Assembly (NCBI GenBank): GCA_008973525.1
Contig: WACJ01000080.1
Location: forward strand, 930,001 to 994,000
DNA from: Stenopsyche tienmushanensis
Taxonomy: Eukaryota; Arthropoda; Insecta; Trichoptera; Stenopsychidae
Length of the DNA stretch: 64,000 bases
Direction: 5' to 3'
Numbering within the stretch: the stretch's first letter is position 1; every line of letters starts with the position of its first letter. Below are positions 1-14,552 of the stretch, one piece after another. The notes beneath the pieces were generated by a model that was not told the origin of the DNA, ran no database searches, and saw only the letters and a program-made list of their open reading frames with translations. Made by a program: the position numbers and the translations under genes.

Positions 1-3000
1 TTTTATTGTTGCGGGTCCGGTTGTATAAGCTAGGGTCGATGGTGAGAGCCAACAATTCTTTAACACGACACCATAATCGCAGTAATAGGAATTCCTACAA
101 CCTATCCAGGTGGCATAAAATTTATAACGTGTCAGGTTTCGAAGCGATCCACCTTTAAATTTATCGCACTGACCACGAGCGGTTCAGCAATAAAATTATT
201 GCAAATTTGCATAAATAAAATCGAAATTAAATGCCATTCGAGGATGTTAAAGGGTAAAATTCACAATTTTGATATCCTGCATCAAACCGCACGACGTGCT
301 TCTTTTGGCATTTTTTTGAGCCCGCTATGGCGTGTTGGCCCAGTTGATAATCGCGAAAAACCACAAAATTTCACGTATGTTTATGTTAAAAATTGTTTGA
401 CTAAGGTTTGCGGTTGTTGGCTTATTCCGCTTAAAATATAAAGGGCTGTTTTTTAAATGAATTTAAAAATTAACGACTCCCAAGAACCAGTTATAATAAC
501 ATCGACGCTATAGTTTTGTATGTAACAAAACGTTCATTCAATTAAGTCTTTTGAATTGTTGGCGAATTTAAAATTCTTTGGATGGTTTGGATGACGCGTC
601 GTCAAAATATCCCGATTCGAAATATAATGGTAGTAATCGAAAATTAATACGTTTTTAATGATTTTCAATATTTTTAATAAATGTTAAATATTCACATATC
701 AACAATTATCGTACAAATGTGTATTGAAGACGGGCGTCACCAAATGGTGACGATAATTATTTATTTTAAGCAATCCCTCCAGCTATCATAATTCAAGCTT
801 TGGAAGTTTGATTAAGAATCTGATTCCATAAATATATAGAGCTACAACTTAATTGTTTTTCTCAAATATTTTCTGTCAAATCTTAAATGCTTGTGTGACC
901 ATATGGTCACATTCATCTTCATTGCATTGAAGTTTAATGGTTTTATTGTTAACATTTATATATTTGGGCAATTTATTTTATTTTTTCAATTGATTTATTT
1001 CATTCCAAAACATAGATTGTAACTGACAAAGTGTTTAGTTAGTTATTATATAAAGTATGATTGTCAACTCAGTAATATTTTCCTAATTGATCATTAGCTT
1101 CATTTTGAGAGGGTTTGTCTAAAACGAATCTGAGCGCACTGACAATGAGTTGGGGTATTTATTCGAAAAATCCGATAAAATCTCTAACGTACATATTATG
1201 TTAAAATATTCGTGCATTACTCGTGTATACATTATCCATGATGCTCCTAGTCTAAATCGAACAAAAGATGTCTTCTGAACGAAACAAAAACACCGCCCTT
1301 AAAAAATAGTATGTTTTACCAAGTAGAAAAAAAAACACATAGATAAAGGGTGTTCCAGATGCATCAATGGGCTAGTTAGGACATAAATGAATAGAGATAT
1401 ATGCGCGCAATCCCTGCTCATATAAATTAGATTTTTTGTTAATGTATGCATACAGGAACAGGAACGGATTTTTTTCTTCCGTCCAACAACCCTTTCGCCC
1501 ATTATTCCATTTCATTATTTAAATTCACTTAATTTTTTTGTAAGTAATTTATCTTTGGCAAATGATACCCATGGGAAAGTTCAGCGTATTCAAATTACCT
1601 AGGGCCATAGAAACGACCGGGACAAGGTTGAGCTGGAAAAAAAGGTCATACGGTAGCTGCAGGTCATAGTGCATCTGCCGAGGTACCATTATGTGTCTAC
1701 TTCCCGGTCAGATCCATATTTGAATGCAAATGTAATTATTGAATCATAAAAGCATTAAAATATTATTAAATAAATCATATTTACAGCAATTTGCCATTTA
1801 AAATTCATTAATTTACGCTAATATAACTACCATGGATCATAAAAATTGCAAAATATTAATCCGGATGAAATTAATTTATTTCCAACCGGTTCGTGGAATT
1901 AAACTGTTGATTTTTCAAAGGTGTACCTAATGAATTATTTAATTTATTCGTCGATCTCGCTATGTGCCAAGGGTGTGAATTTTCGTTAGAAACTGACTAT
2001 GCATTGTTATTGTGCATTTAAAAATCTGCATGTTGCATCATTAATATGCAACGAATTTGCATTCGCTTATGTAATGCAGTGTGAAATTTCGCTCTAATCA
2101 TATATGCCTACTTAGGAATGGAAGTGCAACCGTAATTATTCTTGGAGCTATTCATTACGATGAAAGGAATCGAGGAATGCATCCAAAAGGAGCACCTTGG
2201 ATTTATAATAAGGGGGATATATCTGCATTTATTACAGATCAGGTTTTAAATTTATGACAGCTTCAGGGAAAATATCGTTAAATTAAACCCCCCTTTCGTC
2301 ATATAAAATTAATGCATCAAGGAGTATTTCTTCAATCTAAACGATATTTATATATCCATTATTTTCTACAGAAAAATTTTAATAAAAATATTTACAAATT
2401 TATTCGAATTGTGATCGTTATCTTGTTATCAATACTTTGAATCATTTTTTACCGATTTTTATCAACAATAAAAAATTTAAAAAAATTCTGAAGCAGCCTA
2501 ATTTTTAACAAACAATTTTTAGATCAATCTGCTCAAATATTGCGTATAAATATCTATATTAATCATTATCCCTGATTATAGATAATTCATCGTGTATTAA
2601 ACTGCAAACATTCTTAGCTTAGGAGTCGGATCTTATCTTAATTTATCCATTTTTCATATCTCATTTAAGAATAGTTCGTGTGGCATTCAAATACTCACTT
2701 GAAATACTTGAAAATGAACCTTGGATATTAGAGTCTCTGTAATAATTCATCAATGATTTGTAAATAATCTGATTCTATAAGTGATATCAGTACATCATCA
2801 TTAAAATTCTAGCACTGTTCGAATCTTAAATATCCTTTATCATCGGTATTTAACTTTAACTTGCTGACGTTCCATCCTCAATTTTTCTTAGATTTCATCG
2901 TCAATCTGGCGCTTAATATAATGAAGCTTAAAAGCTCTAATCAAGAAAATATGACTATGATGATGTGATTCAGTTCAATAAGTTGTGGTTTGTTTTTCGT

Positions 3001-6000
3001 TCGTTTCGTTCAAACAATTTCGTCATACATTCAAGACACAATAATGATAGTATCAGTTGATTCCATTTTCGAAAAAAAAATTGCAAATATATTACCGGAA
3101 AGGGAGCAAACAAACCTAGTCCATTATTAAGACTTCTAAGAACCATTTGTCCTCGGTCTGAGTACGTTTTTTTATCTCATGTCGGTAAAAGAAAACTCAC
3201 CATTTAATTTGCAGTCATACCTTCGTGCCTAAGCCCCCACAAGATGTAAGATCCCTCGAGGTAATCCTGATTAATAGCAAATTTATTCAGACTTATCTCA
3301 TACACTTCTAATTTATAGGTAAAGATGTTCTACAGATATTATGCAAAGCAATTTTATTTGGCTCCTATTATACTTTTTACCGAACGTGTACAACTGCGGC
3401 GGAAAACTTTCAGATTACGGCGATGATGCAAAAGTGGGGAACTAACATGCTAAATTAAGCTTGAAAGTTAAAGCTTTACTTGAAAAATCTATAGAAAATT
3501 TTGATTTGGACTTCCATTATATATTGTTCAATACATTTTCATAGATTTAAACGTTTTTATGCGTATTGCTATAGAACTTGTGCGTTAAAATTAGTATTAA
3601 AAATATCTTGCAAATTACATTTTGTGTTTTTTTTATCCCTACATAAATTTAGCGTTCGTCTGTTGATTTAATAACGAATAAACACATTTAAAATATTGCA
3701 ATTTTACACGTCAAAGATGCGTGTGAGCATGTAATTATAACCGGAAATGCGCAAATTATCTGAAAAGAAAATCGCAGCGGTATTTTAGCGATAATTTTAG
3801 TTGCACAACGAACTTTGCCTCTAACGCACTTAATTGTTCTTATGCAAATATAATAAATGGAGCATGTATGCAAACGAAGGGCAGGTAGCTGTCATCCTTA
3901 AGGACGACTTTCGAGACAAACGAAGGGTTGAAAACCTAAGCGCATAGTCTTCGGTTGTCGTCTGAGCGAATATTAGCATAAACCATGCGAGGTATTTTTT
4001 TTAGCACCACGCCCTAAATTAGGGCATTCATCAAACATAATGCATCCGTAGGGCCACCAACCCATTTTTGCCCGGGACCTTTATTGTCTTCGTCAAATTT
4101 TAACTATTGCATTATTTTCGTCTCCTTGATGCAGATTCAGTGCTAATTTTATACAGAGTATGCAAAATAGCGGATGGGGTAATCTGTTATATTTCATATG
4201 CCCTGGAGCCAGCGTCATTTTCACACGAGTGCTAAAATGATAATTTTGATGCGAGCAATTTTAATGCAAGGCCTGTTTTACGAATATTTTAATAGAATAA
4301 TTTATCTTAAATCATTAAAACCTTCGCTTTAATTATACACCCTTTTAACAAGTAAATAGTCAAAGGTGTATTTCAAGAGCATTTCGTGTGTTGAGTAAAT
4401 TTATTTGTAAGTATTTTTAAGCCATCCTGATTTTTCGAGTGTCCTATGAAAAGTCCATTTTCCTTCTCAATTTTGCATCTTTTAAATTTAGTGAATCTTA
4501 GTTACATCCACATAATCTTGAGAAGATTTGCTTGTAGTATATTTTCATTTGACCTATTTATATTTATATCACAGTCTACATAATCTGTATCAAAAGAAAA
4601 CAGTTTTTCCTAGAAAAAAATTGTGTGATGGTTTTTCATTTCCATTCACATATGGTTAATCTGTATCATTTCATAAACAAATTGATTTATATTTATCGAG
4701 CTCTTCATTGTTTGTATGATTGTTGCTCAGATAAGCTAATTTATGATGCTTTTGAATCAAACCTCTGAACAAGAAATATATTCAGCTTCTAAATATCCAA
4801 AAGTCTGCGTCAAATGCTCTAATGAAATTTATTCAAAGGATAAATTCGTTATTAAATAAATAATATATGGATGTATGTGCATTCGATGTCCTTATTGTAT
4901 GCGTCCTTTATAATCTCAAATTTTGATTCATCATCACGAGCTATTATTTCACGTATCCAACATCCGGCATGCACGTATGCAAATGTCGCACATATTGTAC
5001 AATGAATAAGATTGGAAAAAAATGTAACAAAAAAGGCCGCCAGGGCCCAGCTTTATGAATATTTAAATTTCTCAGGGTTTGTTTTGTCCTTTGGAAATTA
5101 TAAGTGCGTTTTTTGCCGTGTCCTGAGGTTGACATCTCCTCGGGAGGAAGTGTTTTAAGGTGAATTTCGAAGCACACAGCTGGTGCGCTTTTTTGTCAAT
5201 GGGAATAGTCGTTGGTCCAAGCTAGATATTAGGGTCTGAAAGCATTTATTAAAAGCTTGTTTTTATTCTTTTGGATTACGGGGCTCCCGTACAAGTTCCA
5301 ATAGGGGGGTGCCTCGTACATAATGAGGGGTTTAGTCTTCATTTCGCCTGCGGCCAAATACGTGAAAGGGTTAAGCCATGTAAAATTCGCTTTGCAGTCA
5401 TCGTTCGAATTTTACTAAGTTAACAAGTGTTCTGTTATATCCTTAAGTTATTAAACAAGTTTTTGCGGAACATAATGAATCCGCTTGTGTAGCAAATGTG
5501 TACGTTAAATGTTATAATAAACGGTTTTTGCGTGGATAATTGCGCCTTCGGAGTGGTAGGTAATCGTGATGACATTTGTATACCGAAAGTCTTTATGATG
5601 ATCATTAAGCTCAATTGCAGTTATTTTGCAATACAATCAATCGTAAAAATAATTAAAATCATCATTACCGCCCAAAGCGACTTTCATGGATTTAAATGAT
5701 GATTTATGCTCGATATTTTGTTACCACGTAATTTACAAAAGACTTGTTTGAAATTATCCTGTCAAATAAATCATACGATTGCACCACTTGGGTGAATACT
5801 ATCTGGCCCCTGCGCAGAAGACAAATCTACCACCCGTGTCGACTTAAAAAAAAAATCATAATTAAAAATCAAAACGAATAAAATCTAGCTTTATGGTCGG
5901 AAGTCATAAAGCCTGCCGTTGAAGGCTTCGAGTTCGCACGCCAATTTTTAATTGCCCTCATAATTAATACCATCGCCAAAATTCACTGTCGCTACACATC

Positions 6001-6811
6001 AACACCATAAAACACATCCCTTAATTAAAATAATGATAACCGTGGTTTTTTATATTTATAAATATATTTTTTGTGACTATCTATAATATTAATACGATAC
6101 GTGGGCGTATCCGTGCTGTCCATGCGTGTCATTTTGTTACCAACATGCAACGTGCGTCTTGGATTTGGTAGGTGTAACGTAAACGAGTTTTCTTATAGGT
6201 CTAATTGTATGGACAGAATATACCCAAATTAGACTTAACATACTCATTATAATGCCAAGTCCCATCATTCACACGGACGACGTGCGTCCGTAAGTACGAG
6301 CCCGATCGTCAAAGTGTGGGGCGTGAACATACCACTAATGTCCAAGACAGCCAAATTGAGCTCAAGTCGTTAAACAAAAACTAACTTTAATTCAATTAAA
6401 TCCGTATGTAAATACATTTCATATAATGAGTATTTACAATATAAAATATTTGAACATCAGCATTTGAATATAACTATAAATATTTTTGGGCTATTGTTTT
6501 ATGACTTGTGGGATAAATCCGAATCTCGCACTTTAGGGTCATACAGGCTAATTCGAATTAGTTTTTAATCGGTTAATCAATGTACATAGTCAGCTCCATT
6601 CGATTCTTAATCAAGATTTGTCTCGATAATAACTATCATATGATCAATATGATTGCTTATAATTTTATAACCATGTTATCATTTTAATTAGCAGTAACAG
6701 CAGATCGATCGTATTTTACCTAAAAAAATGAAAGAATGGATACCGTTTGAACAAATACGTTATAAATAAATAAAAAATGCAGAAATATTATGGGGGTTGA
6801 AATATAATGAA
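1..6811. other. Gene-free AT-rich stretch
   Basis: Only short chance frames are present. A few small GC-richer patches, such as around 5040-5170 and 5270-5370, have no recognised content. No RNA gene or repeat was supported. Confidence 0.5.
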
Positions 6812-6882
6812 GAGTAGAACCTCGATTATCCGGACTAATTGGGGATGAAAGTAGTCCGGATATTGAATAATCCGGATAATCG
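6812..6882. repeat. Pogo/Tigger-like transposon terminus with nested inverted repeats
   Basis: It begins GAGTAGAACCTCGATTATCC, closely resembling pogo/Tigger ends. CGATTATCCGGA (6823-6834) is a perfect inverted match to TCCGGATAATCG (6871-6882), and TCCGGACTA (6829-6837) to TAGTCCGGA (6852-6860), forming nested hairpins. The partner end beyond the transposase relic was not found, so the element is probably truncated on the right. Confidence 0.75.
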
Positions 6883-6969
6883 AAAAAAATCATAATTGAC
6901 AGTGAAAAACAGGGATAGTATTAATAATTTTTATTTGTCTAGATTTACATACACGTATAATAAATTATT

Positions 6970-7440
6970 TTTTATTAAAAAAATCAAGTATCGATTTTTG
7001 CTTAAAGCTTGCTCTTTTTTTTAGAAGCTGCCAAATCATGAATATTCTTAAGATATATAAGTTGTCCTGATTTATATTCTTCTTGTTTCTCAAGTCTGAA
7101 ATGACGACATATAAACACTGAAAAACTTCAGAATGTGTAGGACCATTCTCTCCTACCTTGCAAATCTCTTCTTCGTCTTCTGGATCTTGTTTTTCTGAGA
7201 TAGATATTTCTTCAATTATTTTCTCATCTCAACTTTACATACTTGACTTTACAATTCAACCACTTGGTTACATCCTCTTTTTTAAAAAAATGGATTCCCG
7301 GATGACATATCAATATGATTCTTAACACATCATTCAATAAGTTTGTAGGATTTATTTTAAGAAATTCAAACAATCAATTGATCTGAATTCCTTAAAACAC
7401 CGATTCTTCCAGAGATCAATATCAATAAAAAAATGTACAC
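6970..7440 (-). pseudogene. Pogo/Tigger-like transposase relic, C-terminal part
   Basis: On the minus strand, across at least two frameshifts, the C-terminal tail of a pogo-type DDE transposase is recognisable. A KKEDVTKWLNCKVKY piece comes first, then the acidic DEKIIEEIS...DPEDEEEI run. This leads to HSEVFQCLYVV, corresponding to the conserved HSEAL...L motif, and then LEKQEEYKSGQLIYLKNIHD and LAASKKKEQALSK. The catalytic DDE region and N-terminal CENP-B-like domain are absent or unrecognisable. The gene runs toward the pogo-like terminus at 6812-6882, as expected for the 3' end of such an element. Inactive. Confidence 0.75.
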
Positions 7441-7824
7441 AATTTAAATATGCAGCAAATTGATTATTATGGTTTTGAGTTCCAAGAAAATACTTTAACT
7501 TAAAAAATTAACTTGGGTACTTATTTGCCCAAACCAGATTGAAAACCGGTATACTAATTAAATACGAAATTATCATTACGATGCACAAATAAGGAGCCAC
7601 GTCCAATGTGTCGCTTGTTAGGCACAAATTTGAAAAAAAAACGTCTTATCAACGTCCAGGCACATTTTGTTCGAGATAATTGTGTTAAAACTTAATTTAA
7701 TAGCTCCAATTGTGAGAGAATTGTTCTTGTGTCATATCATTATATATGAATGATTTTGGATTTAAATTGATGAAATTTGTATTTGTTTAATTTTATTAAA
7801 TAATAAATTGATGTATTTATATGG
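7441..7824. other. Non-coding stretch, nothing recognised
   Basis: AT-rich DNA to the right of the pogo relic. The missing right-hand terminus of that element was looked for here and not found. Confidence 0.5.
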
Positions 7825-8160
7825 AGGGGTGACATAGTCTGTCAGACAGGGTGTATTCCCTCTCAGCTAAGAGTTCTATCGTAGCCATGGCGACCAGGCG
7901 CCCTCACGTTTGATTGGATTTTCAGACGGCGTCTAGTTTTCGATTGGGATTTTTCCTCCGTTCAGACATCGCATTTAGATTTGGATGGCATTATTTATTT
8001 TGCCTTTTTACCGACACCGTGCAGGGGGTGGGAAGGCTGACGTGGGCCGTAGCTCTCTACGCCTCTACGGACGAATGCACTGCTGTCGTCACGCTATTTT
8101 GTATTTATTCAGAACTTGATTGATCTCGTAGCTCTAATACCGGTTCTTCCGACACGAAAT
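7825..8160. other. GC-rich island of unknown origin
   Basis: An abrupt GC-richer block inside AT-rich DNA. It includes CTGTCAGACAG (near 7839), a GCCATGGCGACCAGGCGCCC stretch, and an open plus-strand frame (7914-8123) with no recognised domain. Its texture resembles a solo long terminal repeat or a promoter region. A TG...CA boundary pair with a target duplication could not be established. Confidence 0.35.
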
Positions 8161-11100
8161 TGCGAAAGACATAATACATCACTGTTGTATAGATTTTTTC
8201 AAATTGTTTTCTCGATTAAATTAGCAAATAGCACGCGTGTCGCGCCCGCAGATTGATCGCGCTTAATTGCGCTGACCGCGTGCTGCGCGTCATACGCACG
8301 AACAGTTAATTACGGAATATCATCACGAGGAATATTTTTTTAATGTCCGCAGAGAAAAATAATTTACCATGTCCCATCAAAATAAAAACAAACTTTCGCA
8401 GGTGCCATTACGGGTAAATATGCAAAAAAAAGTACCGGCAGATGCATTACCCGATAAGGGTCATAACTTACTCTTTAATCCTTTTTTTTCCCTGAGTCTG
8501 CCAAAGTAACTTCATATCTTCCGGTCTGTATCACCATGAGCATAGACGATGCAAAAACTCGTTGACAGACTCAAAAAGTGGTCATGAGAGCCTTTCTCAG
8601 GATAAAAAAATGACCAGTCCCTTGCAGACCATCTGCTCTTCTCGACCTTCGTGTGTCAATTTTCGCCTCGTTTGTCTCGAAATAAATGCACCTGTCACGA
8701 TTAAGCAATTTGCACTACCTGTATCTGTGACTGCCAAAAGATAAAGCTGATTAATCATCCACTTTATTAATATATTTAAATACCCAAAAAAATAAAAGCT
8801 TGAATACAACATCTAAGAAATCATTCAAAATTTCGGACTGCACAAGTCTATCCGTGGGAGGGATAACTATGAGTACCACGGGGAGCATTTATTGCTTGAC
8901 TTTTTCATAACAACCCTCATTTTGTTTGGAAGTGATCGTTCTTGCGGAAGTAAAATTTTCAAAGGTGAAATAACGTACTGGCGTACCAAACTTTCAATAT
9001 GCAATTTTCTTTACCCTCTTTTTGGCGGGCGAAAGAGAGTAGATAATGAGTTGAAGACGGCAATAATAAAATTCCAGATTTCATTTGGGGAATTTTAATA
9101 TATTACTTCACCGGATAAAATATTGAATCAAACCATTTAAACGCATGAAAAAAAACTTACATCTTCTTACTTAATATATGGGACGAACCCATTAAACTAG
9201 CTCAATACAATTTTATCTACTCCTAATAAAATGCTATAGCAAAATCTAATTATATTATTGTATAGGAAATTTAAATAACTGATGACCAGATTTATATGCA
9301 GTATTGTTAATTAAATGACAGTTAAATGTTACGACAAAGTTACGACAAAAAATTATATTAACATATCAGCAATCAAAGAGAAAGCAAAAATTCGAGATGC
9401 TTCAAATTCAAAAATATTTCATCTGTAAAATTTGTTCTGGATCAGCGATTTCTAACCTATTTAGTCTTGTTACCCCTTTGGCCTATTAATGAAACTTTTT
9501 TTACTTCGCTTTAAAATTTGTGCCTAGCCATATGGCGCTGATTTGTCATTTTATTATCTACATACCAAAAACCATCAGCATTATTACCCCTGTAGAACAA
9601 TTGATTTACCCCTCCAGAGGCAATTATCTCTAGATTAAATATCGCTACTATAGATTGATATGTATTTATTTTCATTTTCGTTGTTTTTTTTAAATATATA
9701 GATATTAAAAATAGTAATATTTAACTTTGGAACTTAAGCCAGTTCTTTGTTCTAGTTGTATGTTTCCAACCACACGTTATTTTTTAAGAAACTAACGAGC
9801 GTGTTATCCAGAGGCTACCTGCATTTAAAAAAGCGTGTAAGACTAGTTTCGAATATAATCATCAACCCCAAATCTGGATATAATCATCACATTGAATTCA
9901 ATTTAACGCTATGTAAATTTTAGGCTATTTATACATGAAATAAATTACAGTGAGACTTACAAGCTCAACATGATGTTACGATTCAACATCTGCACCTTTG
10001 TTATACAATACGGTGAGATTTCTTAGAATTTCGACATAAATTTTGATACAAATTTGTCGATTGTACAAATTCTGGCAGTCAAAAAATCTCGATATATCAA
10101 TATGTTGATGAATTTATATTGTATTTAATTAAACTATGCTAAAACATTGTAGCAATCATGCAACATATATATTTATTACTCCTGATGGGACAAACCCGTT
10201 GATTAAATTTCCATGTTAAGCTCGTATTTCAACCGCAACTACAAAAATGTATTACTGACATGTCATTCAATAATTTCCATTAAGCTCTATAATATAATGG
10301 TTAAATCTGTACATATATGAATGAATATTTTTGTGTCGAGTTGCTTCGCATTTTACTGAAAATATTTTGAGTCTCGTTATATATACGGAAATATTAAATT
10401 TCAGAGAGTCTTCTGCGTGCAAAAATAATTGAGTACAATATCAGAGCTCGTATACAGAATCGAGGAAAATAAAAAGTGGCTTTTTTATACGAAAAACTCA
10501 TTATTTTGCGCGGAAATAATGTGAGTGCTCCAGGGCTAGATGAATGCAGGTAGGCAAGTTTCAAAATGAAATAACTTACTTGTATTTCATTTAATACATC
10601 CTCCGGTTACCGCGGATCTCCTCTCCGGAATATAATTATTTCCGGCGGTATTTTTTTCCGCTCTTTTAATATGTATTCGTCACATTGAGGAGTACACACC
10701 ACATGAGAGCAGAAACATAATTCGAATTATCATTGCGAAATGTGCTTTTTAATTTCGAGTGTGGACGATATTAATATTTCGCCGTCTCTCGACTGCCGTA
10801 CGAAACGGGAGTTGCCAGCTCCCGTTTTGTGACAAAATAATAGACAAAAAACTGTGACGACAAAAATGGGGACGCTTATTAGCCTCGTGATTATGAACAG
10901 TTGAATTTCCTCAAATAAAACGAGCAAAAAACGTGAATTGACATGAAAAGGCTGTAAAAGGATACCAAGGTTTCTTTTACGTTCCTTTATTTACCTTGTG
11001 CCTTCGACGTCTCATCATTTTTTTTCTCCTTCCAATCTGTTTGAAATTTCTTCCATTTATTATTTATTTTCGTGGACGCCCGTTCCTTTTAAATTGCCTC

Positions 11101-11744
11101 CTAGAAATATAGTGAATTTAAAAGCATCGAATATATTTATTCTTTTGCCAGTATAAATCACACGTTTCAACCCCTTAATACAAAAAATGCCAAAATAAAA
11201 ATAATCAGCATCATGATTTCTAATCATTCTCTAATATTTATGCGGCTGAAACAAATTATTCCTGATAATTTGAATAAAAACGACAGATCAATTCCAGATT
11301 CAGAGATATTTTTACTTTGACTTATTAATACCATTTTTAAATATTAAATTATTTATAATTATGGAGTGTGCTAATTCTGAATATCCTACTAGGGTAAAGA
11401 AGATGTTCCTCGAGCTTCAAATTTGATATTAATAGGACAGATGATAATAATCCAAATCAAGGAGGCTGTATTATTGATAATCGTATAGAACATTTTTAAG
11501 AATCGTATAAGAAAACAGTAAAAGAGACACAATAGCATTTAATAACTAATAATGTTGATGTTGATCTTATTGAATGTAACAAAGGTGATTTTTGAAATTT
11601 TAATAACTTTGATGATAATTCGTTTAATTTTATTTTGTATTCAACTTTGACATATTTTAAAGCATTCCCACGGAATCATAGACGACAAATTGACAATAAA
11701 AATTATAAATATAGATTATATTAATAATTAACCTGTATGCTAGG
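8161..11744. other. Gene-free stretch with one weak repeat match
   Basis: About 50 bases at 9775-9825 (TTTTTTAAGAAACTAACGAG, then CGTGTTATCC and GGCTACCTGCAT) resemble 40850-40900. The rest holds short chance frames only. Confidence 0.4.
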
Positions 11745-12882
11745 ATAATCGCCTATTTGCGAGCGAATTCCAGTGATTTAGAAAGAGCACTCTTATACGT
11801 TGAGCTTGGAGAGAAATAGAGATGCATAAAACGTCTTGCAGTTTGGTGACTGTGCATGAGAGACAGAGACGGAGAGCTTCCTGCGTACATCAGCACGATT
11901 GTATAGATCGTTAACCCAAATTTATCGACTAATAATGGTGTGTGAATGATATAATGAATCGATTTCAAATGTATTATTTATGTTTACTTATAGAAATGAC
12001 CGAATACTGTGTGCTATCGATGGTGTTTATTTATTTAACTCGTTCGTCGCTGCGTCCATCAGATATGTGCGACAGGCGTTTCCCTCGCGGAGGCCCTGTT
12101 ACGTAATTTTGGTGGACGTTTTATTCCAACACTTACGATTCAACAAATTATTTCATTTCTATTCAATAAAATTAGCACATGCAAATATAAAATAAACAGA
12201 ATACAAAACATATATATTATATAATACACAAAGACAAAATTAAAATAACTAAGATATACATATACTACATGATATTATGTAGCATGAATTTATCTCGTCT
12301 TTTTGTTACAATTCCTTCTAAAACATTTACCCTTCGAATTTTTATGAATTTCTAAACCGTGAAACGGTTTTTTCTTTTCATTTCCGGGCCTAGCATTTTC
12401 CAATCACAACCATTTTTTTGGAATTTTCTGATTTGAAAAAGTATGCTTTTCAACCGAATTAATCCAGCGTCTCACTGTTACGTATTTCTATAATGACTTA
12501 CAAATATTAACCTTACAACGTCTTTCTATAATGTTTTTCAGACGACAACTGTTTAAATATATTTCTAGATCGACCTCGAAACTTGCATTCCTACCCTTGT
12601 CTATTCGCATCGTTACTTATCTTTAATTTTGTTTTCGTTAGTTTGGATAATGACGGAGTAAATGATAAAGCTTAACGATCTAAGATAAATAACACCTGAG
12701 AGAAGTAAGAAATGATACTGATTAGGCTGGGCGACGAGAGTGTTAAATATAAGCTTCATGCGCGCTGCTGCAGGTCCTGACAGATATTTGGATTTTTTAC
12801 GGATGATAAGTGGTGGATAAACAAATATAGTATCTACGACTATAAAGATTTTAAATTAGCTCACTACTCAAAGGGTTAATCA
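11745..12882 (+). repeat. Dispersed repeat family R1, long copy
   Basis: Homology to 32911-33397 is clear at 11745-12050 and again at the far end, 12838-12882 (GATTTTAAATTAGCTCACTA, then GGGTTAA). The middle is diverged or interrupted by AT-rich DNA. The paired ends suggest one element about 1.1 kb long, versus about 0.5 kb for the other direct copy. No transposase frame, target duplication or superfamily signature was found, so the type is unknown. Confidence 0.65.
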
Positions 12883-14552
12883 TTTATTTAAATACTGTAT
12901 TATAATATAGTTATCCATAGGTTTTATTTTACAAAATGTATTGGAAAAAATGTTTTTTATCCATGTATATTTGAATGATAATTAATGAATGTTTATTTTT
13001 AATTAATAACCACGCAATATGTCTTTCATCCCATAAGGACTCCCTCGAATATTCGTCTCCTCTGATATAGACAAGGAGCACTTGTTTTGTCCTTCGGTTG
13101 ACAAGTCCCTCTTTCATTTGATATTCACATAAGAATGTAGTCTTTTAATATGGATTTTTTTTATCCCAAATGAAATATGAAAGCGATCCAGCTTGCGGCT
13201 ATCATATAATGAGCATTTTGTCCCCGAACGAGATGTTATAGCAATAACGGATGCGCGGGGACTTGTACACCCCAGGTCTTTCAAACGTACCTAGCAATTA
13301 TAATTGATGCATAGAAAAGCGTACTTCTTCTTTATGTATATTTTATAAACTCCGCTTCTTCACCGCAGAATTTTCCAAATTGGATTTTTCGAATTAACTT
13401 AATTACACGTTCCGTTCGACGCCTTTCGCGAGTTTCGTATCCTTAAAAAGGATTAAGGGCGGCAACATAATTATCACATTTCGCGGAAAAAATGTTTGAC
13501 AGATATAATTTTATCACATGTTAACCTAAACTTCCAAGTCTTTTAATTGAAATAAAAATAAAAACTATTTTTTATCATTCTTAAGGCCCTAAAATGCTTA
13601 ATTTTGCTTGCACACATTTATTTTAATTTGTCAATTTGGTTAATAAGATCTTCATTTTTATATATTTTGAATTTAATAAAACTAAATTACCCAAAGGGTA
13701 AAGGTCTAAATCACTAATTTACTTCCCCTTTACATCTCAAATTAAAGGTGGTTAAAATAAAAATAAATAGAGTCAGTATTTCAGTTTGAACAATTTGCTA
13801 TATACAATTAATACCTACGGTTCGAACCGGAATTAAACCATAAACTTAAAACTGGAAAATCACTATTTTTGTCTTTAATTAACCATTTAAACTATATTTG
13901 TCATCCTACATCTGAAATTCTAGAATTTTATATGGAATTCAAAAAAATCTTGGAAGAAGAATATATAAAAATCATAAATATATCACTTCAAAAATACGAG
14001 CAATCAATAACTTTACACATTCCGGTTGATAGCTCTATTACTCATTCCATTTTCTTCGGATTTATTTTCGCTAATGTAATTTAAGGGATGTTACTTTAAT
14101 GCAACATTTAAAAATACATTATATCCAAAGTGCATGCAAAAATATAGCATTATCCTATAATAAATAGATAATCAAATGTGACGAATGATTTGGATATATA
14201 AAATATTTACAGTTCAGTGTACGGAACAAGCAATCGGACATTAAGAGGTCTTTGTTTTGAATGCAACTAAGATCAAATGGTTCTTAATCATGTTTTTAGC
14301 AGAAATGTTCTTATTTAGATAAGTTGTTACAATGTAGAAATCAGATAGCTTAATGGTACCATAACGTTCCACGTTTCAGCGATTCAATCGTGCCTTCTTT
14401 GTTGAATTATTTCGTTCGGGCTTTTGATTTATGTTTATATAAACATTACATTTTTAAGAGACTAACAAAGGAAAAACTGCATTAATCTCTTTAGTTTTTT
14501 CTTTGTTTGCTTAAGATCGTATTTTCTGTTTAATTTGTATGTAAATTAGTGC
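12883..14552. other. Non-coding stretch, nothing recognised
   Basis: AT-rich with chance frames. Near 13807, CGGTTCGAACCGG is a short perfect palindrome that resembles a tRNA T-arm, but no cloverleaf could be drawn around it. Confidence 0.5.

Noticed and set aside
9775..9825. Possible repeat shared with 40850-40900
   Set aside because: Only about 50 bases of imperfect match, too weak to define an element; noted in the interval descriptions only.
13800..13830. CGGTTCGAACCGG resembling a tRNA B box
   Set aside because: No cloverleaf or A box upstream at a sensible distance; simply a short palindrome.
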